From Chloroflexota bacterium (GTDB lineage Bacteria > Chloroflexota > Dehalococcoidia > Lucifugimonadales > JAPUKM01), in assembly GCA_027295645.1 (NCBI GenBank), contig JAPUKM010000017.1, positions 1-8,824 of the forward strand: DNA of 8,824 nt, given 5' to 3'. Below are positions 4,699 to 8,824 of the stretch, piece by piece. A program made the position numbers and the translations under genes. Positions within the stretch are counted from its first letter, which is position 1. Each line of letters starts with the position of its first letter. The notes beneath the pieces are model-generated. The model was not told the origin of the DNA and made no database searches. It was given only the letters and a program-made list of their open reading frames with translations.

Positions 4699-6450
4699 GT
4701 GCAACGCGCATCTTTGTTGAACAACCCATCAGACGAGCTTCTTGACCACCGACATCGGCTCCGCCACTCCGCGGCGCACGTTATGGCCGGTGCCGTCGTG
4801 GCTCTGTTCCCCAATGCCAAGCTGGGTATCGGCCCGCCCACGGAAGACGGCTTCTACTACGATTTCCTGGTCGACCGCCCGTTCACGCCCGAAGACCTGG
4901 AGGCCATCGACGCCCGCATGCGGGAGGACCTGGCCAGAGGGCTCCCGTTTGAGTTTGTAGAGCTCTCTCTGAAAGACTCAAAAAAGCGATTTGCCGACCA
5001 GCAGTTCAAGCTGGAGATCATCGACGAGGTCCCGGCGGACGAGCCCATCACCACCTACCGCCACGGCGAGTTCGAGGATCTGTGCCGCGGGCCCCACGTG
5101 GAGTCCACCGGAGCCATCCCCGCCTTCAAGCTCCTCTCCGTGGCGGGAGCCTACTGGAGGGGCGACGAGCGCCGCCCCATGCTCCAGCGCATCTACGGCA
5201 CCGCCTTCGAGTCCCAGGATGCCCTGGACGACTATCTCCAGCGGCTGGAGGAGGCCCAGCGGCGCGACCACCGGAAGCTGGGCACGGAGCTGGGGCTGTT
5301 CCTCTTTGATCCCATCGCGCCGGCCAGCCCCTTCTTCCTCCCCAAAGGGGCCACCGTCTACAACCTGCTCGTGAACTATGTCCGCGAGCTCTACCAGCGG
5401 TACGGGTATCAGGAGGTGATCACCCCCCAGGTGTTCTCCACGGAGCTGTGGAAGCGCTCCGGCCACTACGACACCTACCGTGAGAATATGTTCTTCATCC
5501 AGATTGACGACCGGGAGTACGGGATCAAGCCCATGAACTGTCCCGCAGCGGCCCTTATCTACGCCTCCCAGCTCCACTCCTACCGGGACCTGCCGCTGCG
5601 CTACGCCGACTTTGGGCGGCTGCACCGGTACGAACGCTCCGGGGTGACCCACGGGCTTACGCGGGTGCGCACCTTCTCCCAGGACGATGCCCACATCTTC
5701 TGCACCCCCGAGCAGATAGCCGAGGAGACCAAGGGCTTCATCGGGATGCTGACGGAGGCCTACAAGCTGTTCCACTTTGAAGACCTCCGCATCGCTCTGT
5801 CGTTGAGGCCGGAGAAGCGCATCGGCTCGGACGAGATATGGGATCGGGCGGAGGCTGCGCTGGAGTCGGTGCTCCATGACAGCCAGAGTACCTACCAGTC
5901 CAAGCCCGGAGAGGGAGCCTTCTACGGACCTAAGATCGACTTCTTTGTCCCCGACGCCCTGGGCCGCGAGTGGCAGTTGGGGACCATTCAGCTCGACTTC
6001 TCTCTGCCTGAGCGGTTCGATCTTGAGTATGTCGCCGAAGATGGGTCGCGACGCCGGCCCGTGGTGCTCCATCGCGCCATGGTGGGCTCCATCGAGCGGT
6101 TCCTTGGCATCCTCATCGAGCACTACGCCGGTGCCTTCCCCGCCTGGTTGGCGCCGGTCCAGGCAGTGGTCATCCCCATCACCGACCGGCACCTGGAGTA
6201 TGCGTCCCAGGTCCAGAGCCGCCTCGCCTCCAGGGGTCTGCGGGTGGAGACGGACACCCGCAATGAGCGGATGAACGCCAAGGTGCGGCAGGCCCAGCTC
6301 CAGAAGGTCCCCTACATGCTGATTGTGGGCGACCGCGAAGTTGAGCAGGAGGCTGTAGCAGTCCGCCTCCGGTCCGGTGAGGACCGTGGAGCCCTGCCTC
6401 TCGACCAGGTCGAAGCGATGATTCTGGGCGTCGTTGATGCTCGTGAATAA
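4699..6450 (+). CDS. thrS: Threonyl-tRNA synthetase lacking the TGS domain
   Basis: Class II threonyl-tRNA synthetase, charging tRNA-Thr in the cytoplasm. It has 583 residues against about 640 for the usual bacterial enzyme. The GTG start at 4699 follows GGAAGGTG (4684-4691), and an in-frame TAA at 4693-4695 rules out an upstream extension, so the N-terminal TGS (N1) domain is truly absent. The N2 editing domain begins at once and is intact: His23 and His27 in HSAAH, Cys129 and His133 in CRGPH (E. coli His73, His77, Cys182, His186). The catalytic core keeps all three zinc ligands: Cys281 in MNCPAA, His332 in DDAHIFC, and His458 in LHRAMVGS. MNCPAA replaces the common MNCPGH. The C-terminal anticodon-binding domain (about 475-583) contains QAVVIPI, DTRNERMNAKVR and PYMLIVGDRE. 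It leads the thrS-infC-rpmI-rplT cluster. Confidence 0.97.
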   Translation: MQRASLLNNPSDELLDHRHRLRHSAAHVMAGAVVALFPNAKLGIGPPTEDGFYYDFLVDRPFTPEDLEAIDARMREDLARGLPFEFVELSLKDSKKRFADQQFKLEIIDEVPADEPITTYRHGEFEDLCRGPHVESTGAIPAFKLLSVAGAYWRGDERRPMLQRIYGTAFESQDALDDYLQRLEEAQRRDHRKLGTELGLFLFDPIAPASPFFLPKGATVYNLLVNYVRELYQRYGYQEVITPQVFSTELWKRSGHYDTYRENMFFIQIDDREYGIKPMNCPAAALIYASQLHSYRDLPLRYADFGRLHRYERSGVTHGLTRVRTFSQDDAHIFCTPEQIAEETKGFIGMLTEAYKLFHFEDLRIALSLRPEKRIGSDEIWDRAEAALESVLHDSQSTYQSKPGEGAFYGPKIDFFVPDALGREWQLGTIQLDFSLPERFDLEYVAEDGSRRRPVVLHRAMVGSIERFLGILIEHYAGAFPAWLAPVQAVVIPITDRHLEYASQVQSRLASRGLRVETDTRNERMNAKVRQAQLQKVPYMLIVGDREVEQEAVAVRLRSGEDRGALPLDQVEAMILGVVDARE

Positions 6451-6467
6451 CGAAAGGCGACCTTCGT
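6450..6467 (+). terminator. Small hairpin at end of thrS
   Basis: ACGAA-a-GG-cga-CCTTCGT begins on the last base of the thrS stop codon and forms 7 bp with one bulged A and a 3-nt loop. No T-run follows directly (GACCAATTCTCCTTT). It may be a weak terminator or a processing site between thrS and infC; either is tentative. Confidence 0.3.
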
Positions 6468-6479
6468 GACCAATTCTCC

Positions 6480-6508
6480 TTTACGTCGCCATGCGGTTGT
6501 GTTAGAGT
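6480..6508 (+). promoter_or_regulatory. Candidate extended -10 promoter for infC
   Basis: TTTACG (6480-6485, 4/6), a 17-nt spacer and TAGAGT (6503-6508, 4/6) preceded by an extended -10 TG (6500-6501). Initiation near 6515 would give a leader of about 42 nt before the proposed AUA start at 6557. It would allow infC-rpmI-rplT transcription apart from thrS, as is known in E. coli. The leader is too short for a known L20-type autoregulatory leader and I see none. Confidence 0.45.
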
Positions 6509-6556
6509 ACGGCACGCTTCCTCCACATTCTTGGACGCTCAAAACGGGGGATCGGT

Positions 6557-7195
6557 ATAGCTAGAGAATACCGAACGAATCAGCGAATTCGGGCGGCCAC
6601 CGTCCGGGTCATTGGCGACGACGGTGCCCAACTGGGTATAATGAGCCGGGAAGAGGCCCTTCAACTGGCCCAAGAGAAGGACCTTGACCTGGTGGAGGTT
6701 GCCCCTGCGGCTGACCCGCCGGTTTGCAGGATACTGGACTACGGCAAATTCAAGTACGTCCAGACAAAGAAGGAGCGGGAGGCAAAAAAGGCACAGAAGT
6801 CCACGGCCCTCAGAGAAGTGCGGTTCCGCCCCGGAATTGGCCAGCACGACCAAGAGGCCAAGCTCAGAACGGTGCATAAATTGCTGGGAACGGGGGCCAA
6901 GGTCAAACTGTCAGTGATATTCAGAGGAAGATCTATCACTCACCCGGAGATCGGCGTAACGCTCCTTAGAAGAATGGCGGAGAGCCTCCAGGAGGAGGCC
7001 AAGCTGGAGAAGCCACCCGCCATGGAGGGGCGGTCCCTCAGCATCATCCTGATACCGGTCGCACGTCGCGATGGACAGGAGTCCGACACAGCGCCTACTG
7101 ACCAGGGTCTTGAAGAGGCGGCTCCGGTGATGGCGGAAGCCCAGGGTGAAGATACAGAGACCGTTGTCCAGGAGACCCAACATGCCCAAGCTTAA
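6557..7195 (+). CDS. infC: Translation initiation factor IF-3 with AUA start
   Basis: IF-3 binds the 30S subunit, keeps it from joining 50S, and proofreads start codons. The conserved N-terminus, from NQRIRAATVRVIGDDGAQLG on, is encoded before the first ATG of the frame (6641, residue 29). Back to the in-frame stop at 6503-6505 there is no ATG, GTG or TTG. I place the start at ATA 6557, giving AREYRTNQRIRA after the initiator, 6 nt after GGGGG (6546-6550); ATC 6551 or ATT 6527 are alternatives. The N-domain, a basic linker (KTKKEREAKKAQK) and the C-domain (RFRPGIGQHD, VIFRGRSITHPE, EGRSLSIILIP) are complete. The 212-residue product exceeds the usual 170-180 because of an acidic, probably disordered tail of about 40 residues. 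The last 14 nt overlap rpmI. Confidence 0.93.
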   Translation: MAREYRTNQRIRAATVRVIGDDGAQLGIMSREEALQLAQEKDLDLVEVAPAADPPVCRILDYGKFKYVQTKKEREAKKAQKSTALREVRFRPGIGQHDQEAKLRTVHKLLGTGAKVKLSVIFRGRSITHPEIGVTLLRRMAESLQEEAKLEKPPAMEGRSLSIILIPVARRDGQESDTAPTDQGLEEAAPVMAEAQGEDTETVVQETQHAQA

Positions 7196-7382
7196 AACTC
7201 ACAAGGGAGCAAAGGCCCGCTTCCGCTTCTCAGGCAGCGGTAAGGCCCTTCGCATGAAGGGGATGAGCAGTCACCTTCGCATGAAGAAGCCCAAGCGAAC
7301 GAAGCGGATGTACGACGACACCGTATCCGTGAGCAAGGCCGATGCGCCCAGGATCAGGCGGCTACTCCCCTATTCACGGTAG
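7182..7382 (+). CDS. rpmI: 50S ribosomal protein L35
   Basis: A small basic 50S protein of 66 residues, the normal length for L35. MPKLKTHKGAKARFRFSGSG is the classic N-terminus and fixes the ATG at 7182; the frame is open farther upstream to an ATG at 7146, but that extension is infC sequence read in another frame and is rejected. The Shine-Dalgarno AGGAGA (7170-7175) lies inside infC, 6 nt before the ATG. The ORF overlaps the infC end by 14 nt, implying coupled translation. The C-terminus keeps the usual lysine/arginine-rich helix and ends RIRRLLPYSR. It is followed 9 nt later by rplT in the conserved infC-rpmI-rplT order. Confidence 0.96.
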   Translation: MPKLKTHKGAKARFRFSGSGKALRMKGMSSHLRMKKPKRTKRMYDDTVSVSKADAPRIRRLLPYSR

Positions 7383-7391
7383 GAATTATCC

Positions 7392-7751
7392 ATGGCTCGG
7401 GTAAAGCGAGGCGTAACCAAACACCAGAGACACCACAGGATCCTGGTCCTTACCAAGGGCCACAGGGGTGTCCGCCACCGCCTGTACAAACGGGCCAAAG
7501 AGTCTCTAATCAAGGCCATGGCATACTCCTACGCCCACCGCAGGGAGCGGAAGGGCGATTTCAGGAGGTTATGGATCCTACGCATCGGCGCGGCAGCCCG
7601 CCAGGATGGGCTTTCCTACAGCACCTTCGTTCACGGCCTGAAGCTGGCCCAGGTAGAGGTGGACCGAAAGGTCCTCTCGGACATGGCTGTGAGGGATCCG
7701 CAGGGATTCTCTCAACTGACGGCCGTCGCGCGGCAGCGCCTGGACTCCTGA
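7392..7751 (+). CDS. rplT: 50S ribosomal protein L20
   Basis: An rRNA-binding protein essential for early 50S assembly, and in E. coli and Bacillus the autoregulator of its own operon. It has 119 residues, the normal length. Signatures are MARVKRGVTKHQRHHRILVLTKGHRG, the long basic helix RLYKRAKESLIKAMAYSYAHRRERKGDFRRLWI, RIGAAARQDGLSYSTFVHGLK, and DRKVLSDMAVRDPQGF. AGGA (7381-7384) overlaps the rpmI stop and sits 7 nt before the ATG. It ends the plus-strand cluster: the genes often found next, pheS and pheT, are absent, and a convergent minus-strand gene ends 42 nt away. No convincing intrinsic terminator is visible in that gap. Confidence 0.97.
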   Translation: MARVKRGVTKHQRHHRILVLTKGHRGVRHRLYKRAKESLIKAMAYSYAHRRERKGDFRRLWILRIGAAARQDGLSYSTFVHGLKLAQVEVDRKVLSDMAVRDPQGFSQLTAVARQRLDS

Positions 7752-7793
7752 CCGTCTCCGCACCCACCAACGACCGGTTTCCCCGCGTAGTCC

Positions 7794-8237
7794 CTATCCC
7801 TGGTCTGGCACTTCCTTAAGACCGTAGAAGGTGTCGTGGGACATGATCCTGTAGATGCCCTCCATCTCGGGTATCCTCGGGTTGATGGGGTCCACCCACC
7901 GCTCGTTCAGGCCCTCGTAGATCTGCTGGGTGGTCATCGGCTTATTGGCGTTGGACAGCAGAATGCGGAAGATCGCCTCCGCAAGCGGCATATCCGAGTT
8001 TATGAAATCGTCGGTCTTTGAGCAGTGGCTTGCGATCTTGCTCAAGTGCCTGGAGGCAGTTATATCTCGACCGCCCTTGGGCTCCTGCATCAGAGAGCCC
8101 CAACAGAAGGCGCATCGCCGCTGCTGCAGCAGTAGCTGTAACGAGCGGCCTTGAGAGGCTACCCTCTCCAGGCTGATGTGGAATCGCGTGTTGACGTGCG
8201 GAGCCTCTTGCTCCTGCTCCTGCTCGGTGCTTACCAT
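7794..8237 (-). CDS. Unrecognised protein with Cys/His cluster and winged-helix-like C-terminus
   Basis: A 147-residue protein I do not recognise. The start ATG (8235-8237) has AGGAG 7 nt upstream on the minus strand, supporting a real gene. Three parts are visible: a Gln/Glu-rich start (STEQEQEQEAP); a middle with CAFC (about residues 42-45) followed by RHLSKIASHCSK (about 63-74), together giving three Cys and two His that could bind a metal; and a C-terminal stretch from about 83 (LAEAIFRILLSNANKPMTTQ) to the end, with alternating helices like a winged helix-turn-helix of the HARE-HTH type. A DNA-binding or transcription-accessory role is an inference from that pattern. No signal peptide or membrane segment is present. 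It follows moeA on the same strand with an 86-nt gap and converges on rplT. Confidence 0.72.
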   Translation of the reverse strand: MVSTEQEQEQEAPHVNTRFHISLERVASQGRSLQLLLQQRRCAFCWGSLMQEPKGGRDITASRHLSKIASHCSKTDDFINSDMPLAEAIFRILLSNANKPMTTQQIYEGLNERWVDPINPRIPEMEGIYRIMSHDTFYGLKEVPDQG

Positions 8238-8313
8238 AGTACGGCTCCTGGTCGTGGTATCTTTGGGAGCGCGGACTGCCGCTCACCGTTGAGGAAGCTC
8301 ATCCGCTTTTTTC

Positions 8314-8319
8314 ATTATA
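8314..8319 (-). promoter_or_regulatory. Perfect -10 box upstream of the minus-strand hypothetical gene
   Basis: Read on the minus strand, TATAAT lies 4 nt after the moeA stop codon and about 76 nt upstream of the ATG at 8237. No good -35 exists at 16-18 nt, and no TGn extension. It could drive the hypothetical gene separately from moeA, but a lone hexamer is weak evidence. Confidence 0.35.
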
Positions 8320-8323
8320 GCGC

Positions 8324-8824
8324 CTAGAGAACCTCTTCGCTCCAATCAAGCATACGGACTTGGACCATCTGACCCGCCTCCATGACCGGCACATCCTCGG
8401 GACAGATGGCCAGCCCGTTGGCCCGAGCCATGGAGGTCAGCAAATTGGAACCCTGGGGCCCCGACAGCCGGGCATAGTAGGTGCCGTCCCGCCTGCTCAC
8501 AATGGCCCGGGCGTAGACCCGCCGCCCGTCATTGTTGACGATAGGCTCCTCCAGCACCGCCTCTATGGTGGGCCTGTCCAGGTTGGTACGGCCCATCATC
8601 TTGAGCAGGGCCGGCCTGCCAAACTCCTCGAAGGCGACCATAGCGCTGACCGGATTCCCGGGCAGCCCAAGGTGGGGGACCGGCCTGCCGTCCGCGCCCC
8701 GCAGAACGCCGAAGGCCAGGGGTTTGGCCGGCCTCATCCGCACCGACCAGAAGGCGATCTCCCCCCGCTGGGCAAGCACGTCCTTGACCATGTCGTAGTC
8801 GCCCTTGGACACCCCCGCCGAGGT
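8324..8824 (-). CDS. moeA: Molybdopterin molybdenumtransferase MoeA, C-terminal part
   Basis: MoeA inserts molybdate into adenylylated molybdopterin to make molybdenum cofactor. The frame is open to the window edge, so the N-terminal part is missing; about 166 of the roughly 400 residues are visible. The first visible residues, TSAGVSKGDYD, match the conserved (S/T)GGVS.GD.D loop of the MoaB/Mog-like domain, so the GTG at 8810-8812 is an internal valine codon. The domain continues with GEIAFWSVRMRPAKPLAFG and the signature GLPGNPVSAMVAFEEFGRP, followed by the C-terminal beta-barrel domain IV ending in DWSEEVL (stop TAG at 8324-8326). Presence of MoeA indicates molybdoenzyme use. The hypothetical gene at 7794-8237 follows 86 nt downstream. 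Confidence 0.95.
   Translation of the reverse strand, partial: TSAGVSKGDYDMVKDVLAQRGEIAFWSVRMRPAKPLAFGVLRGADGRPVPHLGLPGNPVSAMVAFEEFGRPALLKMMGRTNLDRPTIEAVLEEPIVNNDGRRVYARAIVSRRDGTYYARLSGPQGSNLLTSMARANGLAICPEDVPVMEAGQMVQVRMLDWSEEVL

Noticed and set aside
4978..6192. 404-codon open frame on the minus strand opposite thrS
   Set aside because: It is fully antisense to an unmistakable ThrRS. Long antisense frames are expected in GC-rich genes, and the translated product shows no recognisable domain.
6637..6642. Perfect TATAAT inside infC
   Set aside because: It is coding sequence (Gly-Ile-Met codons) and the nearest -35-like hexamer, TTGGCG, is 19 nt away and poor. An internal promoter here would transcribe a truncated IF-3.
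7146..7181. Upstream extension of the rpmI reading frame to an ATG at 7146
   Set aside because: L35 homologues begin at MPKLKTHKGAKARF (7182), which has its own Shine-Dalgarno; the extension is infC sequence in a different frame.
8267..8312. Two small hairpins followed by TTTTTT on the plus strand
   Set aside because: It looks like an intrinsic terminator, but no plus-strand gene ends nearby and the stem next to the T-run is only 4 bp. On the minus strand, where the genes lie, the run is A and cannot terminate.
8283..8315. Minus-strand mini-ORF of 10 codons (MKKADELPQR) in the leader of the hypothetical gene
   Set aside because: Its ATG overlaps the TATAAT box, so a transcript from that promoter would not contain the start, and there is no Shine-Dalgarno.
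1..8824. CRISPR arrays, insertion sequences, phage or transposase genes
   Set aside because: I scanned for direct repeats with spacers, terminal inverted repeats and transposase-like proteins and saw none; the window is ordinary chromosomal backbone apart from the findings listed.

Overview
The window is a bacterial chromosomal segment, GC-rich by eye, made mostly of core translation and central-metabolism genes. My best guess is a Chloroflexota lineage, Dehalococcoidia or SAR202-like. That rests on the style of the proteins, a threonyl-tRNA synthetase without its N-terminal TGS domain, and the gene neighbourhood. It is inference and was not tested by any search.

Layout, left to right. Positions 1-1077 hold the 3' part of serS (seryl-tRNA synthetase), whose start lies outside the window. 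A promoter and a tRNA-Ser(UGA) gene follow at 1096-1226. Then come sucC and sucD (succinyl-CoA ligase beta and alpha, 1345-3392), which overlap by 4 nt. Two small tandem paralogous genes of the GlcG/HbpS (DUF336, 'haem-degrading' fold) family lie at 3538-4451, each with its own strong Shine-Dalgarno and possible promoter. From 4699 to 7751 is the classical thrS-infC-rpmI-rplT cluster (ThrRS, IF3, L35, L20). Beyond a short convergent gap, the minus strand carries a 147-residue protein I do not recognise (7794-8237) and the C-terminal part of moeA (8324 to the window end).

How the genes work together. serS and tRNA-Ser are an enzyme and its substrate side by side. SucCD performs the substrate-level phosphorylation step of the TCA cycle. 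The thrS-infC-rpmI-rplT cluster couples threonine charging, translation initiation and 50S assembly. The DUF336 pair sits between two housekeeping blocks and its role is not evident from context.

Points that most deserve attention: (1) infC has no in-frame ATG/GTG/TTG before its conserved N-terminus and almost certainly starts at a non-canonical AUA at 6557, so a conventional gene caller would truncate it; (2) the thrS leader holds a small hairpin whose 7-nt loop presents UGU at the anticodon position directly upstream of the Shine-Dalgarno, a possible tRNA-Thr mimic; (3) ThrRS lacks the TGS domain, proven by an in-frame stop just upstream of the start; (4) the diverged DUF336 tandem; (5) the unrecognised minus-strand protein with a CxxC/His/Cys cluster and a winged-helix-like C-terminus. 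I saw no CRISPR array, insertion sequence, transposase or phage gene. No stretch longer than about 250 nt lacks a gene.
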